Positions 1-8,606 of a stretch of DNA of 54,142 nucleotides are shown in pieces (position 1 is the first letter of the stretch; each line of letters begins with the position of its first letter). A model generated the notes under the pieces. It had not been told where the DNA came from. It ran no database searches and saw nothing but the letters and a program-made list of their open reading frames with translations. Source of the stretch: an uncultured Desulfovibrio sp. (GTDB lineage: Bacteria > Desulfobacterota > Desulfovibrionia > Desulfovibrionales > Desulfovibrionaceae); assembly GCF_944324525.1 (NCBI RefSeq), contig NZ_CALUWS010000015.1, forward strand, positions 1 through 54,142, given 5' to 3'. A program made the translations under genes and the position numbers.

Positions 1-90
1 CGGCGTTCGCTTTCTGCAACCGCCCGGCGCGAGAAGCGTTTATGGACTCTTTCCCGACAAAGGTCAAGAAGTTTTTTTTCAAAATGTGAC

Positions 91-133
91 AAAAAAAGAA
101 GCAGCCCTGTGGAAAGAGGGCTGCTTCTTTTTT
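91..133. terminator. bidirectional intrinsic terminator
   Basis: A long inverted repeat (arms 91-108 and 117-133) has a GC-rich core (GCAGCCCT/AGGGCTGC), an A-tract on the left and a T-tract on the right. It can therefore terminate transcription from either strand. On the minus strand it ends the mltD transcript just past its stop codon; on the plus strand it would serve a gene lying before the window. Positions 1-90 show no supported gene. Confidence 0.85.
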
Positions 134-162
134 GTTTCAGGAAGTTACGAGATCAGCTCATG

Positions 163-1797
163 TTAGCGTGAGCTGACCACCAGCGTGTCGCCTACCCGCA
201 GGCTGCGCTCATCCACGTCGTTCCAGCGCTTGAGGTCATCCACGCTGACGTTGTGGCGGCGGGCGATGTTCCACAGGCTGTCGTTGGCTTTGACGACATA
301 GGTGGACGTGCCGCCCCCCTTGCGCTTGCCGATGCTGCCGCTGGGATTCTTGCCGCCCGCGGCCTGCGCCACCACACGGCCCCCGGCCTGCTGCCCGCCG
401 GGGATGCGCAGCTTCTGCCCCACACGGATCTTGCCCGGATCATCGATGTCATTGGCGGCCTGCAGCTCACCGACGCTGACGCCGTATTTGCGCGCCACGC
501 CATAGAGCGTTTCGCCGGAGGCCAGCACATGCACGCCGGCCGGAGCGCCCTGGCCGCCACGGCTCCCGCGGACAGGCTTTTCGGACGAGCGGGACGAGCT
601 TCGGCCGTTGGCGGCCGCCACCGCACGCTCGCTCATATCCGCACTGCGGGGCACGAGCACGGTCTCCCCACGATAGATCTTCGACTTGCCGCCATTGGCC
701 GCGCGGAGCTGGGCCACGCTCACGCCGCTACGACGGGCGATCTTGTCCCAGCTGTCGGCGCTGGTGGCCACCTTGGCGGGCCGCCAGTTGGCGTACGTCC
801 CGCTGGAGCGCTGCAGGAAGGCCTGGGCCTTGGCCGACTGCAACCGGGGAACATAGACGAAGGTCGAGCGCTCGGTGGAGGAAATGGGCTGGAGGTGGTG
901 CATGTTGTAGGACTGGAAGTCCGACCAGCTCATGCCGGAGGCTTTGCTGAGGGCCATGAGATCCGTCCCGGGACGTGCGGTCAGGCGTTCCACCTGGGGC
1001 ATGGCGTCATGATTGACCGGGGCAAAGCCCAAGGTGCCGAGATTGCGCATGATCTTGCTGATGGCCACGAAGCGCGGCACATACTGCATGGTCTCGGGGC
1101 GAAGCTGCGCCTTGTCGTCAAGGCGGGCATTCCGCTCGCAGACCTCGTAAAAGTTGCGGGCGCCCGTCCCCTCCTTGGCACGGCGCATTTTGCCTTCGCC
1201 GGCATTATAGGCGGCGATGGCGGTCGGCCAGTCGCGGAAATCGCCATAGAGCTTTTGCAGATAGTCGGCGGCGGCTTCGGTGGCCTTGTAGGGATCGAGG
1301 CGTTCGTCCATCCACCAGTCCTGGGTAAGGCCGTACTTCATGCCGGTGTAGGGCATGAACTGCCACGCCCCCGCCGCACCGGCGCGGGATTTGGCGTCAG
1401 CGCGATAGCCGCTTTCCACGATGGCGAGATAAGCCAGCTCTTCCGGCATGCCGCGCGAACGGAAGACGCGCCGGGCGTAACCAAGATAATTGCCGGACCG
1501 CTGCGAGAAGATCTCCATGGTCCGGCGGCCCTTGTGCAGGAAGTGCTTGTACTGGGCCGTCACGGCGGGCATGGCCGAAGCAGGCACGTTGCGGTCGATC
1601 TGGCCGGTGCTTTTGAGCGCGGCCATCTCCGATGCGGTGAGCGGTTCGCTGTCCTCGTTTTCGGGAATGAGCAGCGTCGGCATATCGGACTGTCCGCTCC
1701 CCTGGCGCGAAGAGCACGCGCTCAAAAGCAGCGTTGCCAGCAGCGCGCATAGCAGCAAGATATGTCCCGAAACCTTTTTCCCGCACAAAACCTTCAT
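163..1797 (-). CDS. mltD: MltD-type membrane-bound lytic murein transglycosylase with LysM repeats
   Basis: The 544-residue protein starts with a lipoprotein signal ending in LLSAC (Cys28), so it is likely anchored in the outer membrane facing the periplasm. Residues about 100-230 form an SLT/goose-lysozyme-like domain: the catalytic Glu128 lies in VESGYR, followed by the GAWQFMP and AYNAGEG motifs typical of family 1 transglycosylases. Three LysM modules follow (around 340-385, 424-470 and 500-542) and should bind peptidoglycan. The enzyme cleaves the MurNAc-GlcNAc bond, giving 1,6-anhydro ends during wall turnover. A GGAG-like site precedes the ATG, and a strong terminator follows the stop. 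The gene is transcribed alone and is divergent from rlmB. Confidence 0.95.
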   Translation of the reverse strand: MKVLCGKKVSGHILLLCALLATLLLSACSSRQGSGQSDMPTLLIPENEDSEPLTASEMAALKSTGQIDRNVPASAMPAVTAQYKHFLHKGRRTMEIFSQRSGNYLGYARRVFRSRGMPEELAYLAIVESGYRADAKSRAGAAGAWQFMPYTGMKYGLTQDWWMDERLDPYKATEAAADYLQKLYGDFRDWPTAIAAYNAGEGKMRRAKEGTGARNFYEVCERNARLDDKAQLRPETMQYVPRFVAISKIMRNLGTLGFAPVNHDAMPQVERLTARPGTDLMALSKASGMSWSDFQSYNMHHLQPISSTERSTFVYVPRLQSAKAQAFLQRSSGTYANWRPAKVATSADSWDKIARRSGVSVAQLRAANGGKSKIYRGETVLVPRSADMSERAVAAANGRSSSRSSEKPVRGSRGGQGAPAGVHVLASGETLYGVARKYGVSVGELQAANDIDDPGKIRVGQKLRIPGGQQAGGRVVAQAAGGKNPSGSIGKRKGGGTSTYVVKANDSLWNIARRHNVSVDDLKRWNDVDERSLRVGDTLVVSSR

Positions 1798-1904
1798 GGA
1801 TGCCTCCCCGATACCGCAGCTTGCCTTTGCCCGTGAAGCTGCGTAGACACGAATTTCTACGGCTTGGACGCCGTCTCACCTTCAGCCGCCTGTCGGAGGC
1901 CGTA

Positions 1905-2687
1905 ATGAAAGATGCCGTTTCCGCCCCGCTCCTGCCGGGCATCAAACCTGTTCTGGAGCTTCTGCGCGATGCGCCGCAGCGCATCGATCTCGTTTACTGC
2001 CGCAAAGGACTGCGCAGCCGCGAGGCGCAGCAGATCCAGGAGCTTTGCCGGGCGAACCACCTGCGCTACTCCCTGGTGGAGGGAGCCGCTCTTGACCGGC
2101 TGTGCCGCGGCGCGCAGCAGGGACAGACGGAACATGTCAACCATCAGGGGGTGGTCGCCCGCCTTGCCGTCGCGGAATTCCAGCCGCTGGAAGCGGTGTT
2201 CGATGCCGTGCGAGAAGCGCCCCTGCCCCTGATCCTTGCCCTTGACCAGGTACAGGATCCGGGCAATCTCGGGACGCTCTGCCGCAGCCTCTACGCGCTG
2301 GGGGGAGCCGGGGTGCTGCTGCCGCGCCATAACAGCGCCTATCTCGGGCCTGCCGCGCAGCGTGCGGCGGCGGGAGCGCTGGAGCGGCTCCCCATCGCCC
2401 GCGTGGACAATCTGGGCCATGCGCTGGATAGTGCGGAAGAAGCGGGGCTGACCATCTACGGCGCGGGCTGCGGCGGCGCCTCCTCTGTCAGCGCCTTTGA
2501 CGAAAGCCTGCGCCTGCCCGCCGTGCTGGTGCTCGGCAATGAAGACAAGGGCCTTCGTCCCGGAGTGGCCAAGCGCTGCTCGCGCATGCTGCATATCCCG
2601 CTGGCCCGTCCCTTTGACTCGCTCAATGTGGCGCAGGCCGGAGCCATCCTGCTGGGACTGGCGGCGCAACAGTTGCGCCGGGCCTGA
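1905..2687 (+). CDS. rlmB: TrmH/SpoU-family 23S rRNA (guanosine-2'-O-)-methyltransferase, RlmB-like
   Basis: I chose the ATG at 1905 because GGAGG (1895-1899) lies 5 nt upstream; the frame is open further upstream but without a good start. The product is 260 residues. The N-terminal ~75 residues resemble the SpoU substrate-binding domain, and the rest is a SPOUT methyltransferase domain. SPOUT motifs are visible: LALDQVQDPGNLGTLCRS, VLVLGNEDKGL and IPLARPFDSLNVAQAGAILL, which form the SAM-binding trefoil knot. The expected reaction is 2'-O-methylation of a guanosine in 23S rRNA (RlmB acts on G2251 in E. coli). Paralogues of this family can modify tRNA instead, so the substrate is an inference. 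Confidence 0.9.
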   Translation: MKDAVSAPLLPGIKPVLELLRDAPQRIDLVYCRKGLRSREAQQIQELCRANHLRYSLVEGAALDRLCRGAQQGQTEHVNHQGVVARLAVAEFQPLEAVFDAVREAPLPLILALDQVQDPGNLGTLCRSLYALGGAGVLLPRHNSAYLGPAAQRAAAGALERLPIARVDNLGHALDSAEEAGLTIYGAGCGGASSVSAFDESLRLPAVLVLGNEDKGLRPGVAKRCSRMLHIPLARPFDSLNVAQAGAILLGLAAQQLRRA

Positions 2688-2880
2688 AGAATGCATGCCT
2701 GCCGCGCCCCCTACCGGCTTCCCGGCAGAGCTGCCGCTCCCGGCGGACAGCGCAGACATGACGTTCGGCAATGACAGCATCCCACCTTCTCTCCATTTCC
2801 TTTCACCATAGCTGAAATTTTTCTTTTGGCGAGAAAAATAAGTCTAGAAAAAGATTAGCAAATCATTATATAAAATGTAT

Positions 2881-2911
2881 AAGGGCGCATCTTGATTGAA
2901 GATGCGCCCTT
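2881..2911 (+). terminator. intrinsic terminator-like hairpin downstream of rlmB
   Basis: A perfect 13-bp inverted repeat, AAGGGCGCATCTT / AAGATGCGCCCTT, with a 5-nt loop is followed by a short T-rich stretch. It lies ~195 bp past the rlmB stop. The T-tract is weak, but the stem is strong. Confidence 0.65.
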
Positions 2912-3072
2912 ATTTCATATAAAGACAATGGACAGCCAAAAAATGTTTTTGAATTTTATATGTGTTTTGTCTGCAAAAAATTTTAATATCATGAAAATAA
3001 CATTCATGATACAGTAAAAATATATTCTACTCCCTGCAGAAGAAGAAAGCTTCTTCCTCTTCTCCGCGCAAC
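2912..3072. other. AT-rich gene-free spacer between convergent units
   Basis: This stretch, and the bases before the hairpin from about 2815, are strikingly AT-rich compared with the surroundings. It separates the convergent rlmB and flgH units. No ORF with a ribosome-binding site is visible. The short dyad ATCATGAAAATAACATTCATGAT (about 2990-3011) is present, but I cannot assign it a role. Confidence 0.4.
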
Positions 3073-3101
3073 AAAAAAGGGGCGGGAAGATCCCGCCCCT
3101 T
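3073..3101 (-). terminator. intrinsic terminator of the flgFGAH operon
   Basis: The stem GGGGCGGGA (3079-3087) pairs with TCCCGCCCC (3091-3099) around a 3-nt loop. The A-run at 3073-3078 becomes a T-run on the minus strand. It lies 51 bp after the flgH stop, so the flagellar operon ends here and does not continue into flgI/flgJ. Confidence 0.85.
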
Positions 3102-3127
3102 GCATGTCCGTTTGCCGTCAGCCCATT

Positions 3128-3151
3128 AGAGCATTTTCCGGTTGAAACGCT
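3128..3151 (+). repeat. short fragment of the intergenic repeat family (family 1)
   Basis: The sequence GAGCATTTTCCGGTTGAAAC and the following CGCTT match the left end of the longer family-1 repeats seen at 29925 and 52024. The fragment abuts the flgH stop codon (TAA complement at 3152-3154). Confidence 0.45.
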
Positions 3152-3850
3152 TTAGAAGGGCCAGATATTGTCCATGAGCCGCGTGAACCAGCCGGGCTTC
3201 TGCTTGTCGGAGAGCACGCCCTTGCCGTAGTACTCGATGCTCGCGTCCGCGATCTGCGTGGAGAGGACGCTGTTGTCGGCATCCACATCCTTGGTCCGGA
3301 TAAGCCCGCGCACCACCATGTACTCCGTTTCTTCGTTGACGCGGATCTCGCGCGCGCCTTCGATCTGGAGCATGCCGCCCGGCAGCACGCGGATGACGCG
3401 GGCCGCCATGGAGGTGGTCACATAGTTCTCACGCTTGGTCTTGCCCGTGCCGGTAAGGTCGCTGACGGAATTGGTATTCAGCGTAGGCGTCCCCACGGGG
3501 ATGACGCCGGCGATCTTGGGCACATTGAAGAAGGCGTTGACGGCGTAATTGTTGTTGCTGTCCTTGTCGGCCGTCGTTTCGACCTTGTTCTGGGCCTTGG
3601 TGTTTTCCACCAGTTTGACGACCACGATATCCCCCACGCGGCGCGCGCGGGCATCGGAAAAGAGCGTGTCGCCGTCACTGGCGGCAAACAGGGAGCCGGG
3701 ATTGTTGGCCCCGCTGGTTTCCTGCGGATATTCCTGCGGCGGACCGACAGGATTCTGCAACCCCGGACGGCGATGCGCACCGCCGTTGCCGCAGGCGCTG
3801 CAGAACATGAAGACGAGCCCCAGGGCCAGAATGCCAAAACGAGTCTTCAT
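3152..3850 (-). CDS. flgH: flagellar L-ring protein FlgH
   Basis: The 232-residue protein has a lipoprotein signal with the cleavage site in FCSAC (Cys20), as expected for the outer-membrane L-ring of the flagellar basal body. Typical FlgH features are the FSDARARRVGDIVVVKLVE segment around residues 65-82 and the conserved C-terminal part with GGMLQIEGAREI and RGLIRTKDV. The length matches the family. The gene is last in the flgF-flgG-flgA-flgH unit; its ATG follows a GGAG (gaggagaacac) and lies 13 bp after flgA. FlgI (P-ring) usually sits next to flgH, but here a terminator follows, so flgI must lie elsewhere. Confidence 0.95.
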   Translation of the reverse strand: MKTRFGILALGLVFMFCSACGNGGAHRRPGLQNPVGPPQEYPQETSGANNPGSLFAASDGDTLFSDARARRVGDIVVVKLVENTKAQNKVETTADKDSNNNYAVNAFFNVPKIAGVIPVGTPTLNTNSVSDLTGTGKTKRENYVTTSMAARVIRVLPGGMLQIEGAREIRVNEETEYMVVRGLIRTKDVDADNSVLSTQIADASIEYYGKGVLSDKQKPGWFTRLMDNIWPF

Positions 3851-3863
3851 ACCGTGTTCTCCT

Positions 3864-5153
3864 CTACTCGATGATCACAGTGCCGCCGTCCTTGACCTTG
3901 GCGTACACCTGTTTCTTGGATTGCAAATTCCGCACCGCGATGGTGGCGCCGGGCTCGCCATCGCTCAGGGCCTCCGCCTGCGTGGTCATGCGCAGGTTGC
4001 CGCGGGCGTAGATGAGGGTGACCACATCGCCGCGCCGCACCATGAGCTGACTTTGCAGATCGCTCTGCAAAATGGGTTCCCCGGCGGAAAGACCTCTGGC
4101 CAGCCGCCACGGCCCGCCCTGTCCATCCCACGGCATGTCCTTGAGCGTGGCCGCATTGACCCGCATGAAGGTGACCGCGTCGGGGGTCAGGTTCTCCCCC
4201 TTGCTCATGATGCGCATGGCGGCGGGCACCGTGACCCAGAGCTGCAGATTGACCGTCCCCGCCACACGCCGCAGGATGGCGCCGTCCGCCTCCTTGACCG
4301 CGAAACGCAGGGTGATGCGGCCAGGGGCCAGTTTGCCGGGTTCCAGCTGGATCTGCTGCTGGGCATGCTCCAGAAAAATGTATTCCGGCAACCGGAACTC
4401 CGTCAGCTGCGCCTCGCCCGGCATGGCCGACAGCTGCGGCGTCAAACTCTTGACCACATAATCCCGCAGCACATCCTCCCGAAAGACCAGCCCGCCCCGC
4501 TGGATGACCAGCGATGTCGGCAGGATGCAGCGCCCGGCCACATCCTTGCCCAAGGCCTGCCGCAGGGCCTGCGAAAGGCGCGAGCGGTTGACCTGCATGG
4601 GTTTGCCCTCCTGTTCGGGCGCCGCCCAGAGGGCCCGGCGGCTCAGATCCTGCCAGAGGGCCTCGTCCATATGCCCCAGCGGCGTGGCGATATCCCCCAG
4701 AAAGACGGAATCATTGAGCGCCACCGCCGCGCTTTCGATCTTCAGCCGCCAGTCGTTCTGCCCCAGCATCCGCAGATCCGAGGCCTCGGCCGGCGGAGCC
4801 GGGGCCTGGGCGATCTGCGAACGGACGCGGGCAGCCCGTGCGGTCTGTTCCCCGTCAAGGGAAGCCTCCTCGGCCCCGCTGCCGACCCGGCCCGTCTCGG
4901 CCAGCGGCAGGCGGGCCGCCCGCACCTCGGGCGAACGCAGCTGGCGCATGATCTGGCTGGGCGACCGGCGATGGTTTCGGTCGTTATCCTGCCAGACGGC
5001 TTCGGGAAGGCCAGCGGCAAGGCATACGGAGCCAAGGACGATATGCCAGACGAACACGAGGCAGAGGGCTCCCGCCAGTGCGGCCATGCCGCCCCGCAAC
5101 GCCTTGCCCCTTCCGCCAGGCCATTTCCCTGACCACCAGCTCACGCGCGTCAT
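3864..5153 (-). CDS. flgA: flagella basal-body P-ring formation protein FlgA (long form)
   Basis: FlgA is the periplasmic chaperone for P-ring (FlgI) assembly. The C-terminal ~150 residues form the SAF/FlgA domain, with the segment MRIMSKGENLTPDAVTFMRV and LSAGEPILQSDL followed by VRRGDVVTLIY. The N-terminus has a hydrophobic signal-like stretch (about residues 23-48). At 429 residues it is about twice the length of enterobacterial FlgA; the additional N-terminal ~200 residues include a low-complexity linker. The start is uncertain: GGAGG lies only 1 nt before the ATG at 5153, so the GTG at 5144 or a later ATG at 5087 is possible. It is 14 bp after flgG. Confidence 0.9.
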   Translation of the reverse strand: MTRVSWWSGKWPGGRGKALRGGMAALAGALCLVFVWHIVLGSVCLAAGLPEAVWQDNDRNHRRSPSQIMRQLRSPEVRAARLPLAETGRVGSGAEEASLDGEQTARAARVRSQIAQAPAPPAEASDLRMLGQNDWRLKIESAAVALNDSVFLGDIATPLGHMDEALWQDLSRRALWAAPEQEGKPMQVNRSRLSQALRQALGKDVAGRCILPTSLVIQRGGLVFREDVLRDYVVKSLTPQLSAMPGEAQLTEFRLPEYIFLEHAQQQIQLEPGKLAPGRITLRFAVKEADGAILRRVAGTVNLQLWVTVPAAMRIMSKGENLTPDAVTFMRVNAATLKDMPWDGQGGPWRLARGLSAGEPILQSDLQSQLMVRRGDVVTLIYARGNLRMTTQAEALSDGEPGATIAVRNLQSKKQVYAKVKDGGTVIIE

Positions 5154-5167
5154 CCCTCCGAAAAACC

Positions 5168-5953
5168 TTAGCTACGCTTGAGCTGCACCGCCGTTCCCAG
5201 CATGGAGTCGGAGGTCTGGATGGCCTTGGAGTTCACTTCATAGGCGCGCTGGCCCACGATCATGTTCACCATTTCGTCCACCACTTCCACGTTGGACATT
5301 TCGAGGAAGCCCTGCGCCAGAGTCCCGACGTTGTCCGTGCCGGGCACGCCTTCCACTTCGTCGCCGGAAGCTTCCGTGGGGGTGTAGAGGTTGCGGCCGC
5401 GCGCATCCAGACCCGCCGGGTTGATGAAGGTATAGAGCGGGATTTCCGCCGCGGCGATCTCCTGGCCTTCGGCGTCCAGGGCCGCGATGTGCCCGGAAGC
5501 GGAGATGGAGATGTTCTTGGTCTCCGCCGGGACGGCAAATTCCGGCTGCAGGATGTAGCCGTTGGCCGTCACCACGGTACCGTCCTGATTGAGCTTGAAG
5601 GAGCCGGCGCGGGTGTACATGAGCTCGCCGTTGACGTCCACCTGGAAGAAGCCGTCGCCTTCGATGGCCACGTCCAGCGCGTTGCCGGTGTTCTGGAAGT
5701 CCCCCTGGGTGAAGAACTTGTGCACGGCCGTGGGCCGGACGCCCATACCCACCTGGATGCCCACGGGCAGGGTGTTGTCCCCTTCCGTGATGGAGCCGGC
5801 GATCTTCATGTTCTGATACATGAGGTCTTCAAACTCGGCGCGGCTCTTCTTGAAGCCCGTGGTGTTCACGTTGGCGAGGTTGTTGGAAATGACGTCGATA
5901 TTCAGCTGCTGCGCCACCATACCGCTGGCGCCCGTCCACAATGAACGCATCAT
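5168..5953 (-). CDS. flgG: flagellar distal rod protein FlgG
   Basis: The 261-residue product begins MMRSLWTGASGMVAQQLNID and carries the flagellar rod motif ISNNLANVNTTGFKKSRAEF. It ends with the conserved rod/hook C-terminus (NVEVVDEMVNMIVGQRAYEV ... QTSDSML). Length and both terminal motifs are those of FlgG, which forms the distal rod crossing the periplasm. A GGAG lies upstream of two adjacent ATG codons, so the start may be 5953 or 5950. The gene follows flgF and precedes flgA in the same operon. Confidence 0.97.
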   Translation of the reverse strand: MMRSLWTGASGMVAQQLNIDVISNNLANVNTTGFKKSRAEFEDLMYQNMKIAGSITEGDNTLPVGIQVGMGVRPTAVHKFFTQGDFQNTGNALDVAIEGDGFFQVDVNGELMYTRAGSFKLNQDGTVVTANGYILQPEFAVPAETKNISISASGHIAALDAEGQEIAAAEIPLYTFINPAGLDARGRNLYTPTEASGDEVEGVPGTDNVGTLAQGFLEMSNVEVVDEMVNMIVGQRAYEVNSKAIQTSDSMLGTAVQLKRS

Positions 5954-6095
5954 AAGGCCATCGCTCCTTTCGCACGCATGCGTGTTGTTGTCTTCATCAT
6001 CAGTACGCCTGCCCGCACGGGGAGCCCTCCCCGGCAGGGCGCAGCCCCGGAGCCCATCCGCCCCGCGGCCGGCGCTTCATCAGTCCCGAGCGGGC
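5954..6095 (-). other. flgF-flgG intergenic spacer
   Basis: This GC-rich spacer lies between flgF and flgG, longer than the other gaps in the operon (13-14 bp). It holds the flgG ribosome-binding site. I see no gene and no clear terminator in it. Confidence 0.4.
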
Positions 6096-6890
6096 TTAGC
6101 CGTTACGCTTGCCCACCTGCTGGTAGGCCTGTCTGTCCAGGGCATCCGTGGACTGCATGACCTTCTGGTAGGCTTCAAACTGCCGCTGCACTTCGATCAT
6201 GTTCACCATTTCGGTGACCACGTCCACGTTGGCGGCCTCGATGTAGCCCTGCTCCACCGTTGCGCCCTGCGCGTAGGCATCCTGCTCCTGCACCTGCACG
6301 TTTTCGTACGGCTGGTAGAGGTTTCGCCCCAGCTTCTGCAGATTCTGCGGATTGTCCACCTGGACCAGCGCGATCTGGCCCACCACGTCGCCGTCGGCGG
6401 AGACCGTGCCGTCACTGGCAATGGCGATATTGCGCGTCCCTTCCGGGATGACGATGTTCCCCCCGATGCCCTGCAAGGGCCAGCCCTGGGGCGTCATGAT
6501 CGTCCCGTCGCCGGACAGGACGAAGTGGCCGCTGCGCGTCAAATTGTTGCCATTGGGGGTCGCCACACGGAAAAAGGCATTTTCGCCGGCGATGCCCAGG
6601 TCGAGCGGATCCCCGGTAAAGCGCATGGACCCCTGCGTAAAGTCGATCTTCGACACGGCGATACGCGGCCGCACCATATTCTTGGGCTCGGGAAAGAGCG
6701 GATCGCTTTTGAGATTCATGAGCGGCTCACGGATCTCATCATGCGCGAAGGACGCCATGGTATCCTTGAACGCCAGCTTGGTCTGCTTGTAACCCGAGGT
6801 ATTCACGTTCGCCAAATTATTGGCGATGAAACTCATGCGGTGCTCGGTGGTCAGCGCCCCGAAAAGGCTGCTAAACATTGCATCTTGCAT
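6096..6890 (-). CDS. flgF: flagellar proximal rod protein FlgF (flagellar hook-basal body family)
   Basis: I chose the ATG at 6890, preceded by AAGGAG, rather than the upstream in-frame ATG. The product is 264 residues. It has the rod motif FIANNLANVNTSGYKQTKLA near the N-terminus and NVDVVTEMVNMIEVQRQFEA near the C-terminus, framing the FlgE/F/G-like beta domain. As the partner immediately upstream of flgG it is best called FlgF, a proximal-rod component. It is the first gene of flgF-flgG-flgA-flgH and is driven by the candidate sigma-54 promoter at 6973-6988. Confidence 0.92.
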   Translation of the reverse strand: MQDAMFSSLFGALTTEHRMSFIANNLANVNTSGYKQTKLAFKDTMASFAHDEIREPLMNLKSDPLFPEPKNMVRPRIAVSKIDFTQGSMRFTGDPLDLGIAGENAFFRVATPNGNNLTRSGHFVLSGDGTIMTPQGWPLQGIGGNIVIPEGTRNIAIASDGTVSADGDVVGQIALVQVDNPQNLQKLGRNLYQPYENVQVQEQDAYAQGATVEQGYIEAANVDVVTEMVNMIEVQRQFEAYQKVMQSTDALDRQAYQQVGKRNG

Positions 6891-6972
6891 GACAACTCCT
6901 TGGTTGACGTCTCCTGTCGCCCGCATGCCGGGCAAGCCCCCGACGATCGGACAACACTATCGGGAGGGGGAT

Positions 6973-6988
6973 AGCAAAAAGCGGGCCA
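6973..6988 (-). promoter_or_regulatory. candidate sigma-54 (RpoN) promoter for flgFGAH
   Basis: The minus strand reads TGGCCCGCTTTTTGCT. This matches the RpoN consensus (TGGCACG-N4-TTGCW) with one mismatch and the invariant GG (-24) and GC (-12) spaced 10 nt apart. The start of transcription would fall near 6962, about 70 nt upstream of the flgF ATG. Flagellar rod/hook genes of many deltaproteobacteria are RpoN-dependent. Confidence 0.75.
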
Positions 6989-7164
6989 AGCTCTGCTCCC
7001 CCTCCTTCGTCATGCGAAAAGGACATTTCGGCATCTTTTCAGCGCGCACGCCTTGCGTTACAAAAAACCACCCGTCCGCTGCACGGCCCTTCGCCGCCCG
7101 GCGGGCCATGTCGTCAACCTTCAACGGGAACGGCGCTGCGCCGTCGCCCTTCTGCGAGAACCTC

Positions 7165-8532
7165 ATGGATGCACTCACCCAGTTGGTCAAAGACATCAAT
7201 TCCTTTCTCTGGGGGCCGTACTGTCTCATCCCCCTGCTCTGCGGCACCGGCCTCTATTATACCTTGCGCCTGCGGGCCGTGCAGGTGCGCAAGTTCGGCG
7301 CCTGCGTGCGGCATGTCTGCGGCGGTTTCTCCCTGCGCGGCGAAAAAGCCTCCGGTCAGGGCATGAGCTCCTTCCAGGCGTTGGCCACGGCCGTTGCCGC
7401 CCAGGTAGGCACCGGCAACATGGTCGGCATGGCCACCGCTCTGGTGATGGGCGGGCCGGGAGCCGTCTTCTGGATGTGGGTCGCGGCCTTTTTCGGCATG
7501 GCGACCATCTTCGCTGAGGCGATCCTTGCCATCACCTTCAAGGACCGCGACGAAGCCGACCACGTGGTGGGCGGGCCCGCCTACTACATCCGCAAGGGCA
7601 TCGGCAGCAAGACGCTGGCCGCCTTCTTTGCCGTGGCCATCATCATCGCGCTGGGCTGCGTGGGGAACATGGTGCAGGCCAACTCCATCGCGGGCGCCTT
7701 CGCGACGGCCTTTTCCGTCCCCGCGCCCGTGGTGGGCGCCGTGGTGGCCGTGCTGGCCGGGACCGTCTTTTTCGGTGGGATAGGACGGCTGGCGGCCGTC
7801 ACCGAAAAGCTCGTGCCGGTCATGGCCGCCCTGTATCTTGTGGGGGGCGTCTATATCCTGGCCACGCACGGCGGGGCCTTCCTCCAGTGCCTCAAGGATA
7901 TTTTCCATTATGCCTTTTCGGCTGAAGCCGCTGTGGGCGGGGTGGCGGGAGCCACCGTGCAGGAGGCCATGCGCTACGGCATAGCCCGCGGCCTCTTCTC
8001 CAATGAGGCGGGCATGGGCTCCACACCGCACGCCCACGCCGTGAGCAAGGTGCTCCATCCGGTCATGCAGGGCTTTGCCGCCATCATGGGCGTGTTCATC
8101 ACGGTCATCATCTGTTCGCTGTCGGCCTTTGTGGTGCTGTCCACCGGCGTCATGAGCGGCGGGGAGAACGGCGTGGTGCTGACGCAGCGGGCCTTCAGTG
8201 CCGCACTGGGCGGCTTCGGTAATGCCTATGTGGCCATCATCCTCTTTTTCTTCGCCTTCTCCACCATCATCGGGTGGTATTTCTTCGGTGAACAGAACAT
8301 CAAGTATCTGTTCGGGCGCAAGGCGCTGACGCCGTACCGTCTGGTGGTCATGGGCTTCATCGTGCTCGGCGCGACGCTCAAGGTCACCCTGGTCTGGGAG
8401 CTGGCCGACATGTTCAACGGCCTCATGGTGCTGCCCAACCTCGTCGCCCTCATCGGACTGGCCAAGGTCGTCTCCAGGTCGCTGGACGATTACGAAAACC
8501 GCTTCATCAAGCGCTATCCCGAACTGGAATGA
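7165..8532 (+). CDS. sodium:alanine/glycine symporter (AGCS family)
   Basis: The 455-residue protein starts at the ATG at 7165 (weak GAGAA upstream); earlier in-frame ATGs such as 7109 cannot be excluded. It is a polytopic membrane protein of about ten or more hydrophobic helices. The family signature regions are SSFQALATAVAAQVGTGNMVG near the N-terminus, GGPAYYIRKG and the conserved GLFSNEAGMGSTPHAHA loop. AGCS proteins import alanine, glycine or related small amino acids with Na+. The substrate cannot be read from the sequence. It is monocistronic, divergent from flgF, and ends before a strong terminator. Confidence 0.92.
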   Translation: MDALTQLVKDINSFLWGPYCLIPLLCGTGLYYTLRLRAVQVRKFGACVRHVCGGFSLRGEKASGQGMSSFQALATAVAAQVGTGNMVGMATALVMGGPGAVFWMWVAAFFGMATIFAEAILAITFKDRDEADHVVGGPAYYIRKGIGSKTLAAFFAVAIIIALGCVGNMVQANSIAGAFATAFSVPAPVVGAVVAVLAGTVFFGGIGRLAAVTEKLVPVMAALYLVGGVYILATHGGAFLQCLKDIFHYAFSAEAAVGGVAGATVQEAMRYGIARGLFSNEAGMGSTPHAHAVSKVLHPVMQGFAAIMGVFITVIICSLSAFVVLSTGVMSGGENGVVLTQRAFSAALGGFGNAYVAIILFFFAFSTIIGWYFFGEQNIKYLFGRKALTPYRLVVMGFIVLGATLKVTLVWELADMFNGLMVLPNLVALIGLAKVVSRSLDDYENRFIKRYPELE

Positions 8533-8572
8533 GGCGCACGCATCGCCAAGGAGACATGCTGCACGATCGCAT

Positions 8573-8606
8573 AAAAAAAGGGGCCCTTTTTACGGGCCCC
8601 TTTTTT
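8573..8606. terminator. bidirectional terminator between symporter and glycosyltransferase-like gene
   Basis: The stem GGGGCCC/GGGCCCC (8580-8586 and 8594-8600) is flanked by seven A on the left and six T on the right, so it works for both converging genes. The T-run touches the TGA of the minus-strand gene. Confidence 0.85.

Noticed and set aside
253-1752. 499-codon plus-strand ORF opposite mltD
   Set aside because: It is the antisense shadow of a clear MltD; composition is GC-driven and no domain is recognisable.
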